From Microbacterium timonense (GTDB lineage: Bacteria; Actinomycetota; Actinomycetes; Actinomycetales; Microbacteriaceae), in contig NZ_OLMV01000001.1 of assembly GCF_900292075.1 (NCBI RefSeq), positions 806,001-870,000 of the forward strand: a stretch of 64,000 nt of DNA, given 5' to 3'. Positions within the stretch are counted from its first letter, which is position 1; every line of letters begins with the position of its first letter. The notes under the pieces are model-generated. The model saw only the letters and a list, made by a program, of their open reading frames with translations. It was not told where the DNA came from and did not search any database. Below, piece after piece: positions 17,520 to 26,797 of this stretch. A program made the translations under genes and the position numbers.

Positions 17520-18629
17520 TCAGTCGTCGTCCTTGCGCTTGCGCCAGCGGATGCCCGCCGAGATGAAGCCGTCGAGATCGCCGTCGAACACGATCGCCGG
17601 GTTGCCGACCTCGTAGCCGGTGCGCAGGTCCTTCACGAGCTGCTGGCCGTAGAGGAAGTAGGAGCGCATCTGGTCGCCCCAGCTCGCGGTGATGGTGCCG
17701 GCGAGCTCCTTCTTCTTGGCGGCCTCTTCCTCGCGCTTGAGCAGCAGGAGGCGGGTCTGCAGCACCCGCATCGCCGCCGCCCGGTTCTGGATCTGCGACT
17801 TCTCGTTCTGCATCGACACCACGATGCCGGTCGGGATGTGCGTGATGCGCACGGCGGAGTCGGTGGTGTTCACGGACTGGCCGCCGGGCCCGGAGGACCG
17901 GAACACGTCGACGCGGATGTCGCCCTCGGGGATGTCGACCTCTTGGGCCTCTTCCATCACCGGGATCACTTCCACGGCAGCGAAGGACGTCTGTCGTTTG
18001 TCGGCCGAGCCGAAGGGACTGATGCGTGCCAGTCGGTGGGTGCCGGCCTCGACCGAGAGCGTCCCGTAGGCGTACGGAGCGTCGACCTCGAAGGTGGCCG
18101 ACTTGATGCCCGCCCCCTCGGCGTACGAGGTGTCCATGACCTTCACGAGGTACTTGTGGCGCTCGGCCCAGCGCAGGTACATGCGCATGAGCATCTCGGC
18201 GAAGTCGGTCGCGTCGTCGCCGCCCGCCCCGGAGCGGATCGTGACGACAGCGGAGCGCTCGTCGTACTCGCCGTCCAGGAGCGTCTGCACCTCGAGCTGG
18301 CTGATGATGTCTTCGAGCTCGGCGATCTCGCGGCGGGCCTCCTCGGCGGAGTCCTCATCGTCCATCTCGTTCGCGAGCTCCACCAGCACGTCGAGGTCGT
18401 CGAGGCGCTGCTCGACATCGGTGATGCGCTTGAGCTCGGCCTGACGATGGCTGAGGGCGCTCGTCACCTTCTGCGCCTTCTCGACGTCGTCCCAGAGGTC
18501 GGGGGCGCCCGCCTCCTCGCTCAGGCGTGCGATGTCGGCGTTGAGTGCCTCGACGTCGACCACGGCCTTGATGTCGGCGAACGTGGAGCGCAGGGCCTGG
18601 ATGTCGGCGGAGGGATCGAAGTCGAGCAT
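17520..18629 (-). CDS. prfB: Peptide chain release factor 2
   Basis: This 369-residue RF2 terminates translation at UGA and UAA. The peptidyl-tRNA hydrolysis motif GGQ is at residues 249-251 ([10 protein letters not shown]) and the stop-codon tripeptide SPF at 204-206 marks RF2, not RF1. The reading frame is continuous from [11 protein letters not shown], so the programmed +1 frameshift used by many bacteria is absent. It lies upstream of ftsE on the same strand, separated by the acetyltransferase gene and the repeat array. Confidence 0.95.
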   Translation of the reverse strand: MLDFDPSADIQALRSTFADIKAVVDVEALNADIARLSEEAGAPDLWDDVEKAQKVTSALSHRQAELKRITDVEQRLDDLDVLVELANEMDDEDSAEEARREIAELEDIISQLEVQTLLDGEYDERSAVVTIRSGAGGDDATDFAEMLMRMYLRWAERHKYLVKVMDTSYAEGAGIKSATFEVDAPYAYGTLSVEAGTHRLARISPFGSADKRQTSFAAVEVIPVMEEAQEVDIPEGDIRVDVFRSSGPGGQSVNTTDSAVRITHIPTGIVVSMQNEKSQIQNRAAAMRVLQTRLLLLKREEEAAKKKELAGTITASWGDQMRSYFLYGQQLVKDLRTGYEVGNPAIVFDGDLDGFISAGIRWRKRKDDD

Positions 18630-18654
18630 GACACTCCAGACTAACGTGGAAGCG

Positions 18655-20004
18655 ATGACCGATCATGCCGACTCCCCCACCGCTCGGGACGTGCTGTGGC
18701 GCTTCGGTCCGATGGTCTACGGCCCGACGGTGCTGTTCGCGCTCGGTGAGGGAGCCGTCATCCCGCTGGTGCCGGTCATCGCGGCGCAGCTGGGAGCGGA
18801 TGTCGCCACCGCGGCGCTCGTCGCCTCGGCGCTCGTCGTCGGTCAGCTCTGCGGCAACATCCCCGCCGGATGGGCCGTCGCCCGCATCGGCGAGCGCCTC
18901 ACCATGGCGATCGCGGGCCTGGTGTCCCTTGCCGGAATCCTGGGCATGGCGCTCGCGCCGTCGCTGGGCATCTTCGCCATCGCGGTCTTCCTGATCGGCT
19001 TCTGCGCCGCCTCCTTCGGCCTGGCACGGCACTCGTTCATGACCACGCGCGTGCCGCTGTCGTTCCGGGCGCGTGCGCTGTCGCTGCTGGGCGGCACGTT
19101 CCGCCTCGGCATGTTCGTGGGTCCCTTCATCGCTGCCGGCCTGCTCGCCGTCTTCGGCGACGAGCACGCCACCATCTGGTTCTTCGGCGGATGCCTGGTC
19201 GCCACCGTTCTTCTCGTGCTGCTCGGCCCGGACCCCGAGTCGCAGTTCACTGCGCCCACGCCCGCGACGCCGCGGCTGGATGCGGTGGAGACGGAGGACA
19301 CCGGAGAGCCGGTCACCGGGTCGATCCCCCTCCGACCTGCTCAGCGGACGGGAGGACGCACCGGCGGCGATGCGCGCACCGGTGCCGGCACCGGGCCGGG
19401 AACCGGCGTCCTGCGCACGATGTGGCGGCACCGGCGCGTGCTGTCGACGCTGGGGCTGGCTGCGGCATCCCTTTCGGCGGTCCGCTCGGCACGGCAGGTC
19501 GTGCTTCCGCTCTGGGGCGTCTCGATCGGACTCGACGCACAGACCATCGCGCTGGTCGTCGGTATCTCAGGCGCGATCGACTTCGCGCTGTTCTATGCGA
19601 GCGGCCAGGTGATGGACCGGTTCGGGCGCCTGTGGGCAGCGCTCCCGGCCATGCTCCTGATGGGTGCCGGATTCGTCGCCCTGGCGTTCACCCACGACCT
19701 GACGCAGGCTGCCATGTGGTACGCGATGTTCGCCGCCGTGCTCGGCGTCGGCAACGGCCTTTCCAGCGGCATCCTGCTCACCCTCGGCGCCGACGTCGCC
19801 CCGAAGACGGATCCTGCGCCGTTCCTCGGGTCATGGCGCACCCTCACCGATGCGGGCGGGGCGGTGGCGCCGCTGGTCGTCTCGGGGATCGCGGCAGCGG
19901 TCTCTCTGGCGGCCGCGACGGCCGTGATGGGTGCCGTCGGGCTCATCGGCGCGCTGGGATTCGTGCGGTGGGTGCCGCGATACGTTCCCCGGGGGCCGCG
20001 GTGA
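18655..20004 (+). CDS. MFS transporter
   Basis: This 449-residue major facilitator protein has two six-helix bundles joined by a hydrophilic loop of about 85 residues ([19 protein letters not shown] and onward). The A-motif-like loop [11 protein letters not shown] follows helix 2, and a second copy [10 protein letters not shown] lies in the C-terminal half. The ATG at 18655 is 25 bp from the divergent prfB start; in-frame ATGs further upstream overlap prfB and are rejected. The substrate is unknown; drug-efflux or sugar-efflux types are possible. Its stop overlaps the next small gene. Confidence 0.85.
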   Translation: MTDHADSPTARDVLWRFGPMVYGPTVLFALGEGAVIPLVPVIAAQLGADVATAALVASALVVGQLCGNIPAGWAVARIGERLTMAIAGLVSLAGILGMALAPSLGIFAIAVFLIGFCAASFGLARHSFMTTRVPLSFRARALSLLGGTFRLGMFVGPFIAAGLLAVFGDEHATIWFFGGCLVATVLLVLLGPDPESQFTAPTPATPRLDAVETEDTGEPVTGSIPLRPAQRTGGRTGGDARTGAGTGPGTGVLRTMWRHRRVLSTLGLAAASLSAVRSARQVVLPLWGVSIGLDAQTIALVVGISGAIDFALFYASGQVMDRFGRLWAALPAMLLMGAGFVALAFTHDLTQAAMWYAMFAAVLGVGNGLSSGILLTLGADVAPKTDPAPFLGSWRTLTDAGGAVAPLVVSGIAAAVSLAAATAVMGAVGLIGALGFVRWVPRYVPRGPR

Positions 20005-20333
20005 GCGAGGTCGTTCAGTTCTGCCGCAGCCGCAACGGGGGCCGACGGTGTACCCGCCCGCTCGGGCACGCGGGCTTGCACCGGCACCGCTCCATCATGT
20101 GGACGGATGCCGGAGCCGACCCCGCGCGGTGCGCCGGGTCCGGCTCGCCCGGCGAACCGGCGCGCCCGCTTGCCGACGGGTACCCCGAGGGGCGCGCACT
20201 GTGCGGGGTCTGCCTGCGGTTCGTGAAGCTCGATGAGGATTCGACCCTGACCGAGCACGAGACAGCGGACCCGGACGAGACCGAGAGCGAGGCGGTCCAC
20301 CGTCAGGAGTGGTTCAACACCTACGGCTGGTGA
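20001..20333 (+). CDS. Small Cys/His-containing hypothetical protein coupled to the MFS gene
   Basis: The GTG start at 20001 overlaps the TGA of the MFS gene (GTGA), giving a 110-residue protein. The first half has clustered Cys and His (FCRSRNGGRRCTRPLGHAG, then LHRHRSIMW) and a CGVC motif at about residue 74, suggesting a small zinc-binding fold. The C-terminal third is acidic (TETADPDETESEAV-like) and ends EWFNTYGW. I do not recognise the family. The 4-nt overlap and strong third-position GC support a real gene. Confidence 0.6.
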   Translation: MSEVVQFCRSRNGGRRCTRPLGHAGLHRHRSIMWTDAGADPARCAGSGSPGEPARPLADGYPEGRALCGVCLRFVKLDEDSTLTEHETADPDETESEAVHRQEWFNTYGW

Positions 20334-20381
20334 AGGGCTCACCTCGTCCGCGACACCGGGGAGATCAGCGCCGCGGGGTGG

Positions 20382-21341
20382 TCATACCCAGGAGCGGCGG
20401 ACGGCTTCGGCGCCCAGCTGCATGCGCGTCGTGACGCCGGCGGTCTCCATGAGGTCGGCCACACGGCGCTGCACCGTCCGCAGTGAGATTCCCAGCTGCG
20501 CGGCGGCCGCGGCATCCGTCACTCCCAGCAGCAGCAGCCGCAGCAGGTCGCGGTCGACTTCTTCGGCGGTGGGAGTCGCCGCGATGGGCAGGAACTCGGT
20601 AGCAGCCGTCCAGTACTGCTCGAAGATCGAGATCACGAGGTCCAGCAGCCCGCTCGGGTGGATCAGCAGCGCACCGAAGCCCTGGTCCGCCCCCTGTGCA
20701 TGCATGGGAACGAGCGCCATCTGGTCGTCGGCGACGAACATGCGGGTGGGCAGGGTGGGAAGCACACGCACCTCCTCGCCGAGTTGCGCCATCTCGCGCG
20801 CCGCCGCGAGGAATCCCGGACGCTCCAGCACCGCACTCTCGACGATCACGCGATACCGCACGCCGCGAGCGAGAGCGCGGTCCTCCTCGATGTTGTCCTC
20901 GCCGCTGAGCAGCGCGATCTCGTGCAGCACGAGCACGCGAACCTGCTCGGTCGATGCCGCCTGCAGCTGGGCGATGCGCTGGCGCACCGCGTCATCGCCG
21001 ATCACCACGTCCACCACGTCGGCGACGCTCCGCTGCTCGGCAGAACGCCGATACAGATCGCTCAGTTCCGCGAGCGCTCCGTGCGCGCGGGTCAGTTCGC
21101 GCTCCCGCTCCAGAAGCAGGGGGCGCAGCGAGATGGACGGCGGGGATGCCACGAACCGGTCGCTCCGGGAGGCCTGGCGGGCGAGCAGCCCGAGCCGCTC
21201 GAGCTCGGCGACCATGGGCCGTACGCGTGGCAGCGACATGCTCAGCGCCGACGCGATCTCGCGCATCGAGGCCGAGGGCTGCTGCAACACGCACCGGTAC
21301 ACCGCGGTGTGGGCCTCGTCGAGGCCGAGGGCGTCGAGCAC
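20382..21341 (-). CDS. TrmB-like N-terminus / LuxR-like C-terminus transcriptional regulator
   Basis: This 319-residue DNA-binding protein has a TrmB-type winged helix at the N-terminus (LDALGLDEAHTAVYRCVLQQ, then MREIASALSMSLPRVRPMVAELERLG). The middle region resembles a phospholipase-D-like or ligand-binding domain. A second helix-turn-helix lies at the C-terminus (LLGVTDAAAAAQLGISLRTVQRRVADLME). This layout is common in actinobacteria next to secreted enzymes. It is divergent from the subtilase gene and probably controls it; four GGTGGC boxes lie between the two. Confidence 0.85.
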   Translation of the reverse strand: MLDALGLDEAHTAVYRCVLQQPSASMREIASALSMSLPRVRPMVAELERLGLLARQASRSDRFVASPPSISLRPLLLERERELTRAHGALAELSDLYRRSAEQRSVADVVDVVIGDDAVRQRIAQLQAASTEQVRVLVLHEIALLSGEDNIEEDRALARGVRYRVIVESAVLERPGFLAAAREMAQLGEEVRVLPTLPTRMFVADDQMALVPMHAQGADQGFGALLIHPSGLLDLVISIFEQYWTAATEFLPIAATPTAEEVDRDLLRLLLLGVTDAAAAAQLGISLRTVQRRVADLMETAGVTTRMQLGAEAVRRSWV

Positions 21342-21370
21342 GTCTTCTCCTCCACGTCACGACCGCTCGC

Positions 21371-21419
21371 GGTGGCGGATGGTGGCCATGGCGTTTCTCC
21401 GCCACCCACTTTAGGTGGC
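21371..21419. promoter_or_regulatory. Cluster of GGTGGC boxes between regulator and subtilase
   Basis: GGTGGC occurs at 21371 and 21381 as direct repeats, inverted as GCCACC at 21401, and direct again at 21414. The last two form a perfect 6-bp inverted repeat around CACTTTA. This spacing in a 129-bp divergent gap suggests binding sites for the adjacent TrmB/LuxR-like regulator. Confidence 0.45.
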
Positions 21420-21470
21420 CGGGCCGCGAAGGTTGGGGGTACGGATCCCCTGACCCCGAGAGGCTCGCGC

Positions 21471-24400
21471 ATGTCACGACCCCAGCCCTTCGGCCGTCGC
21501 CTGCGCCCGATCGTCGCCGCCACGAGCGGTCTGGCGATCGGCATCGCAGGCATCGGCCTCTCTGCCCTGCCGGCGGCCGCCGTCCCCGACGTTCCCCCCG
21601 CATCGGGCGCGACCGCCGGCAGCTCGCGCACCGTCACCCTCATCACCGGCGACCGCATCACCGTCACCGATCTCTCCGACGGCACCCACACCGTCTCCGT
21701 CGACACCGCCGTCGACGGTGCAGGCGTGCAGACGTACGAGGCCGGGGGCGAGCTGCATGTCGTCCCTGCGAGCGCGATGCCCTACCTCGCGACCGGAGCG
21801 TTGGACGGCGATCTGTTCAACGTCTCCCTCCTCCTCGAGTTCGGCTACGACGACGCGTCCGTCGATGCCACCCCGGTCATCGTCGAGCAGGATGACGCGG
21901 CAGCGCGCGCCTTCGCCGCTCCCCTGCCGGGCCTCGAGGTGCAGGCATCGCTGGACAGCATCGGTGGCGCCGCCGCGACGCTCCGCCACGATGACGCGGC
22001 CGCAGCATGGCAGGCGCTCACCGCTGCGTCGGCGCGCAGCTTCTCGTCCACGCCCGCGCTGGCAGGCGGGATCGCGGCCATCCATCTCGACGGCAAGGTC
22101 CGGGCGACGCTCGACTCGAGCGTGCCGTACATCGACGCACCGGAGGCCTGGGCGCAGGGCTACACCGGCAAGGGCGTGACGGTCGCCGTGCTCGACACGG
22201 GTTACGACGACACGCATCCCGACCTGCAGGGCCGTGTGCTCGGCGACTCCCAGAGCTTCGTGCCCGGCGAGGCCGTCGACGCCGACCCGAACGGCCACGG
22301 CACACACGTCGCGTCCACCATCGCCGGCACCGGCGCTGCCAGTGGCGGTACGCACCGTGGCGTTGCCGACGGCGCGCAGCTCCTGGTCGGAAAGGTGCTC
22401 GGCGCCGACGGCTACGGACAGGACTCGTGGATCATCGAGGCCATGGAGTGGGCCGGTCAGCACGCTCCCATCGTGTCGATGAGCCTCGGCTCGACGGAAG
22501 CCTCCGACGGCAAGGATCTGATGGCGGAGTCTCTCAACCGCATCTCCGAGGAGACCGGCGCGCTCTTCGTCGTCGCCGCCGGCAACGCCGGAGCCCCTGA
22601 GACCATCGGCGCGCCCGGCTCCGCCGCCGAGGCACTCACGGTGGGATCGGTCGACGATCCCTCGGGGGACCTGTCGTACTTCACCAGCCAGGGTCCGCTC
22701 GCCCGTTCGGGGGCCATGAAGCCGGACGTCACGGGTCCGGGCAACGACGTCACGGCCGCACGCTCGGCCGACAGCGCGGGCGAGGGTGCGTACGTGGCGA
22801 TGAGCGGCACCTCGATGGCGACGCCGCACGTCGCCGGCGCCGCCGCCATCCTGCTCGGCGCGCACCCGGAGTACACGGCCGACCAGCTCAAGGCGGCACT
22901 GTCCAGTACCGCTGTCGACCTCGGCTACACCCCCTACCAGGGCGGCACCGGCGTCATCAACGTCGCCGCGGCGCTGGATGCGCCTGTCGTCGCCTCGGGT
23001 TCCGGCGATTTCGGCATGCTGGCGTGGGGCGAGCAGCCGGCACCGGTGACCCGCACGGTCGAGTACACCAACCGCACCGACGCCGAGTTGACCGTCACGC
23101 TCGACGCGACGCTGAGCGACACCACTCCGCGCGACGGTGGCGGCGAGCCCGGCCCGCTGTCGGAGGGCATCGCGTTCGACGCGCTCACGATCGACGCCGA
23201 CTCGCTCACCATTCCGGCCGGCGAGGCCCGCACGGTGACGATGACCGTCGATCCGGCCAAGGTTCCTGCCGGCACGCAGCTGTCGGGAGCGCTCGTGGGG
23301 TCCGTCGAGGGGAAGCCGGTCACGCGCACCGCGCTGGGAACCATCGCCGAGGCGGAGCGGTACGACCTCACGATCAGGGCGACCGACTTCGAGGGCAACC
23401 CGGCCGACACGTACGCGTACCTGTGGAACCCCGCGACGCAGTTCGCGGAGCCGATCCCGGTCAGCGGTGAGACGACGCTGCGGCTCATGAAGGGCGACTA
23501 CTCGGTGGTCTCGTTCTTGGAGCTGCAGCGGAGGCCCGACGTCCTGGCCAGCGTGCTCGTCGGCGAGCCCACCCTCGAGCTCGACGGAGACAAGACGGTC
23601 GCCCTCGATGCGCGCACGGCGAAGAAGGTCACGGTCGACGTCGGGCAGCACGGCCTGGAGTCGGTGTTCCGGCGCATGGACATGAAGGTCGACGACTTCC
23701 TCGCCAGCGCGATGATGCCGATCCTCACGGATGAGATGTGGGCGCAGCCGATGAAGGTCGACGACGCCGACTTCGACTTCACGACGCGCTGGCGCCTGCA
23801 GACGCCGCTCCTCACGGTCAGCGCCGGCAAGAAGGCGCTCGACCTGATCGTTCCCGGCGGTTCCACTCTGCTCGACGGCGCGTTCAAGGCTCGGGCGGTC
23901 GACGCCGGTCACGGCAGCTCCGAGGAGCTCACCGCCGCCGGCGTCGGCGGGAATATCGCCGTGGTCACCCGCACCGCCGACGTGTCGGCATCCCGGCAGG
24001 CAGCCGCCGCCGCAGCGGCAGGAGCCAGGCTGCTGATCCTTGTGAACGACGACGACGCGGAATTCAACGAATGGGTCGGCTCCGAGACGGACTTCACGGA
24101 TGTCGCCATCCCGGTCGCGCTCATCAGCGGGTCGGAGGGACGCGATCTGATCGCGCAGCTGAGCGGGAAGAAGAAGGTGACGCTGTCGGCCGTCGGTGTG
24201 CCCGCCACCGACGTCGTGTACGACATCGCCGAGTGGGGCGACGGCGAGATTCCCGCGAAGCTCGACTACAAGCACTCCGCGAAGGATCTCGCCCGCATCG
24301 ACACGCGCTTCCACGGGCAGCAGGAGCAGCTCGGCGAATTCCGGTACGACTTCGTGCCGGGTGCGCAGTACGGCAGCGGGTTCCCGTTCCGCGCTCAGCG

Positions 24401-25319
24401 CGGGATGGACCGGACGGAATGGGTCAACACCGACCACCTGCGTTGGAATCAGTGGGTCGCGGTCATGTCGGTGATGTGGGAGATGCGAGACATCCAGCGC
24501 ACTTACGATCGCGGCGAGCGCACCGCGGCGGAGTACTTCGGCGGTATCGTCCGCCCGTACGTCGCCACCGGATTCTGGGTGCCGTATCGCGTGTCGGACT
24601 ACGCGCAGATCAACGTGCCGAGCTGGGCCGACGGCGGCGACCCGCAGCACACCGGCACGTTCGACACGTGGCTCGACCCGTCGACGGTCACGCAGACGAC
24701 CGACATCTACCTCGACGGTCAGCTGATCAAGCAGGCAGAGCGTCAGGGTGCGAACGTGTTCGAGCTGCCGGACGGCGAGCAGGACTGGCGCGTCGTCAGC
24801 ACCGCGACCCACGACGGTGCTCACCTGGCGGGCTCGACCCGCACGGTCAGCGATTGGACCTTCCGCTCGGAGGGCAAGCTCGGCGACTGGAACAACCGCC
24901 TGCTGCCGATGATCCAGGCCTACTACGACGTCGACGTCAACGTCGACAACCTCGTGGGCGAAGGTCGCCGCAAGGGCACCGGCATCCACCTCGGTCTGGA
25001 ACTCGGTCACGTGGCCGGCACAGCACCCTCCGGTGCCATCACGGCGGCCACTCTGGAGGCGCGAGCCGAGAACGGTCAGTGGAAGCCGGTCGCCCTTCGG
25101 CCTGCGAAGACGGATGCCCCCACCGGCGCGGTGGAGGGCGACGGCGACATCTTCGTCAAGAGCCGCGCCTGGGTGAGCGGGTACTCCGCCGAGATCCCGG
25201 TGTCGGACAAGGGCGGATGGGTCGACCTGAGGGTGACAGCGAAGGATGCCGCGGGCAACACGTTCTCGCAGGAGATCGACCGCGCCTTCCGGGCGACGCC
25301 CGCCAAGGGCGCTCGCTGA
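21471..25319 (+). CDS. Large secreted subtilisin-like (S8) serine protease
   Basis: The protein has 1282 residues. An N-terminal signal peptide (RRLRPIVAATSGLAIGIAG, cleavage probably after AAA near residue 35) is followed by a propeptide and the S8 catalytic domain. The triad is Asp242 (VLDTGYDDTHPDL), His276 (NGHGTHVAS) and Ser448 (GTSMATPHVAG). A PA-like insert appears near residue 830 (GGNIAVVTRTADVSASRQ), and several beta-rich C-terminal domains follow, ending AFRATPAKGAR without an anchor. It is therefore a released extracellular protease. The ATG at 21471 is the first that gives a signal peptide. It is divergent from the TrmB-like regulator. Confidence 0.92.
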   Translation: MSRPQPFGRRLRPIVAATSGLAIGIAGIGLSALPAAAVPDVPPASGATAGSSRTVTLITGDRITVTDLSDGTHTVSVDTAVDGAGVQTYEAGGELHVVPASAMPYLATGALDGDLFNVSLLLEFGYDDASVDATPVIVEQDDAAARAFAAPLPGLEVQASLDSIGGAAATLRHDDAAAAWQALTAASARSFSSTPALAGGIAAIHLDGKVRATLDSSVPYIDAPEAWAQGYTGKGVTVAVLDTGYDDTHPDLQGRVLGDSQSFVPGEAVDADPNGHGTHVASTIAGTGAASGGTHRGVADGAQLLVGKVLGADGYGQDSWIIEAMEWAGQHAPIVSMSLGSTEASDGKDLMAESLNRISEETGALFVVAAGNAGAPETIGAPGSAAEALTVGSVDDPSGDLSYFTSQGPLARSGAMKPDVTGPGNDVTAARSADSAGEGAYVAMSGTSMATPHVAGAAAILLGAHPEYTADQLKAALSSTAVDLGYTPYQGGTGVINVAAALDAPVVASGSGDFGMLAWGEQPAPVTRTVEYTNRTDAELTVTLDATLSDTTPRDGGGEPGPLSEGIAFDALTIDADSLTIPAGEARTVTMTVDPAKVPAGTQLSGALVGSVEGKPVTRTALGTIAEAERYDLTIRATDFEGNPADTYAYLWNPATQFAEPIPVSGETTLRLMKGDYSVVSFLELQRRPDVLASVLVGEPTLELDGDKTVALDARTAKKVTVDVGQHGLESVFRRMDMKVDDFLASAMMPILTDEMWAQPMKVDDADFDFTTRWRLQTPLLTVSAGKKALDLIVPGGSTLLDGAFKARAVDAGHGSSEELTAAGVGGNIAVVTRTADVSASRQAAAAAAAGARLLILVNDDDAEFNEWVGSETDFTDVAIPVALISGSEGRDLIAQLSGKKKVTLSAVGVPATDVVYDIAEWGDGEIPAKLDYKHSAKDLARIDTRFHGQQEQLGEFRYDFVPGAQYGSGFPFRAQRGMDRTEWVNTDHLRWNQWVAVMSVMWEMRDIQRTYDRGERTAAEYFGGIVRPYVATGFWVPYRVSDYAQINVPSWADGGDPQHTGTFDTWLDPSTVTQTTDIYLDGQLIKQAERQGANVFELPDGEQDWRVVSTATHDGAHLAGSTRTVSDWTFRSEGKLGDWNNRLLPMIQAYYDVDVNVDNLVGEGRRKGTGIHLGLELGHVAGTAPSGAITAATLEARAENGQWKPVALRPAKTDAPTGAVEGDGDIFVKSRAWVSGYSAEIPVSDKGGWVDLRVTAKDAAGNTFSQEIDRAFRATPAKGAR

Positions 25320-25329
25320 CACGGATCCC

Positions 25330-25414
25330 GAACCAGTGGCCCCGGCGCGTGAGCGTCGGGGCCACTGGTTCGCGGCGGCACGGCGCGCAGCGCCGGCGTC
25401 GGGGCCACTGGTTC
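25330..25414. repeat. Inverted GGGGCCACTGGTTC repeats after the subtilase gene
   Basis: GAACCAGTGGCCCCG (25330-25344) pairs with CGGGGCCACTGGTTC (25357-25371), and the latter recurs at 25400-25414. The first pair, 10 bp past the subtilase stop, makes a 15-bp stem that should terminate the gene. The third copy makes the structure able to switch pairing partner. The sequence is of a dispersed-repeat type. Confidence 0.8.
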
Positions 25415-25438
25415 GCGGCAGCACGGCGCGCCGCTTCA

Positions 25439-25776
25439 GGTGTCGCGACACGCCGTTTGCGCCCGCGCGTTACCGCGTGTCGTGACACCCGAACGCCCGG
25501 CAGGGCGACCCCAACACAGGCCCCTCCGCTCCAGGTGTCACAACACGCCGTTTGCGCCCGCGCGATACCGCGTGTCGTGACACCCGAACACCCCGGAGCG
25601 CGACCCCAACACAGGCCCCTCCGCTCCAGGTGTCACAACACGCCGTTTGCGCCCGCGCGATACCGCGTGTCGTGACACCCGAACACCTGGCAGGCGCGGG
25701 CGCCAACCCAGGCCCCTCCGCTCCAGGTGTCACAACACGCCGTTTGCGCCCGCGCGATACGGCGTGTCGTGACACC
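25439..25776. repeat. Four-copy array of a 51-bp palindromic repeat
   Basis: Copies lie at 25439-25489, 25534-25584, 25629-25679 and 25726-25776 (periods 95, 95 and 97 bp). Each has inverted ends GGTGTCRCRACACG and CGTGTCGTGACACC around a fixed core TTTGCGCCCGCGCGWTACC. The 44-46-bp intervals are also similar to each other (CAACACAGGCCCCTCCGCTC), so this is a tandem amplification of a larger unit, not a CRISPR array. It fills the gap between the subtilase and the end of the Tad operon and has no ORF of its own. Confidence 0.9.
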
Positions 25777-25823
25777 CGAACACCCGAGAGCACGAGCCCC
25801 CTGGACCGGTGCGTCGTCCGCGG

Positions 25824-26330
25824 TCAGCGCAGGGCTGTGCGGGTGGTCGCCGTCGCTTCCAAGGTCACGCCCGCGGGAACGAAGACCGTGACGATCGGCG
25901 GATGCCAGGTGCCGGCCACCGTCACGCGTGCCGAGACGCCATCCGGCGTGGTCGCGGCGACGAGGCGGGCATCGCCGCCGATCTCGGCCATCATCGCCTC
26001 GGCTTCGCGCCGCACCCCTGCGTCGGACAGCGTCGCGATCGGGTCTCCCTCGACGACGGAGAGCTCGAAGCCGTCGGCCGCGGCGAGGGCTGCGGCATCC
26101 GCGACGGCATCCAGTTGCTTCTGCGCGAGGTAGAGGCTCGTCGCTGCGGTGCAGACGAGAATCACCGCCAAGGCGAGGACGGCGTAGCCGAGCGTCAGGA
26201 TCATGACGCTGCCCTCGTCATCGGCCGTGGGCTCCGCTCCTCGAGGGGAGTGCCCGGCTGCCAGAGGTCGGCGCAGGGCCGCTCGACGCCGGCGGTCGCC
26301 CCACGCCCCCCGGGTGCCGCGCGTGATCAC
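25824..26330 (-). CDS. TadG-like / Rv3654c-like pilus-assembly protein
   Basis: This 168-residue protein begins with the GTG at 26330, which overlaps the stop of the upstream TadE-like gene (GTGA). After about 40 polar residues comes a single TadG/TadE-type membrane segment preceded by the acidic motif TADDEGSVMILTLGYAVLALAVILV. Next is KQLDAVADAAALAAADG, the Putative-Flp/TadG helix, then a small periplasmic or extracellular domain. It is the last gene of the Tad operon. Its function would be as a minor pilin-like component of the Tad/Flp pilus. Confidence 0.8.
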   Translation of the reverse strand: MITRGTRGAWGDRRRRAALRRPLAAGHSPRGAEPTADDEGSVMILTLGYAVLALAVILVCTAATSLYLAQKQLDAVADAAALAAADGFELSVVEGDPIATLSDAGVRREAEAMMAEIGGDARLVAATTPDGVSARVTVAGTWHPPIVTVFVPAGVTLEATATTRTALR

Positions 26331-26797
26331 TGCTCGCTCCAGAACCGCGAGACTTTGTGCGCCGCCTTTGCCTCCACGGGTATGGATGCGATGCGGTCGA
26401 GGCCGAGGACCGGCGGGACCAAGGGCAGAGCCACCGCCGTGCGAACCGTCACGTGGAGCGTCGCCCCGGCGCGCGGACAGCGGGCCCCCGCCGGCGTGCA
26501 CACGAGCGACAGATCGATGTCCGACAGTCCGTACTCGTCGGCGACGGCGGCGAGGACCGCATCCGCGCGACCGCGTGCCTCGTCGGCATCGGCCGCCGTC
26601 GACACTGCTCGCGCGACATGACGCGCCGCAGCCTCGCCGCCCAGGCTCTGCCCTTGGATCAGCCCCAGCGTCACCACGAGGTAGACCAGCGGCACGAGGA
26701 GGAGCAGGCCCACGAGGATGAACTCCAGCACCGCCGCGCCGCGCTCTGGATCGTCGCCGGTCGCCGGCGGCTCACTCGAAGGACTCCGCGGGTGCAT
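26327..26797 (-). CDS. TadE-like pilus-assembly protein
   Basis: This 156-residue protein has the prepilin-like feature DDPERGAAVLEFILVGLLLLVPLVYLV: a short charged leader, a Glu at the +5-like position and one membrane helix. This is typical of TadE pseudopilins. A Cys pair (CTPAGARCP) in the C-terminal domain could form a disulphide. It overlaps both neighbours (26 nt with the upstream TadE-like gene, 4 nt with the TadG-like gene), so it is part of a tightly coupled operon. Confidence 0.82.
   Translation of the reverse strand: MHPRSPSSEPPATGDDPERGAAVLEFILVGLLLLVPLVYLVVTLGLIQGQSLGGEAAARHVARAVSTAADADEARGRADAVLAAVADEYGLSDIDLSLVCTPAGARCPRAGATLHVTVRTAVALPLVPPVLGLDRIASIPVEAKAAHKVSRFWSEQ

Noticed and set aside
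17520..18629. Programmed +1 frameshift in prfB
   Set aside because: The RF2 frame is continuous from the first ATG through SPF and GGQ; no internal in-frame UGA with a Shine-Dalgarno-like stimulator is present.
21474..25451. A 1325-codon open frame on the minus strand across the subtilase gene
   Set aside because: It is the antisense of the S8 protease, kept open by high third-position GC. It has no domain, and the plus strand has a signal peptide and a full catalytic triad.
25439..25776. Possible CRISPR array
   Set aside because: Repeats are palindromic and the intervals between them are similar to one another, not unique spacers. No cas genes are near.
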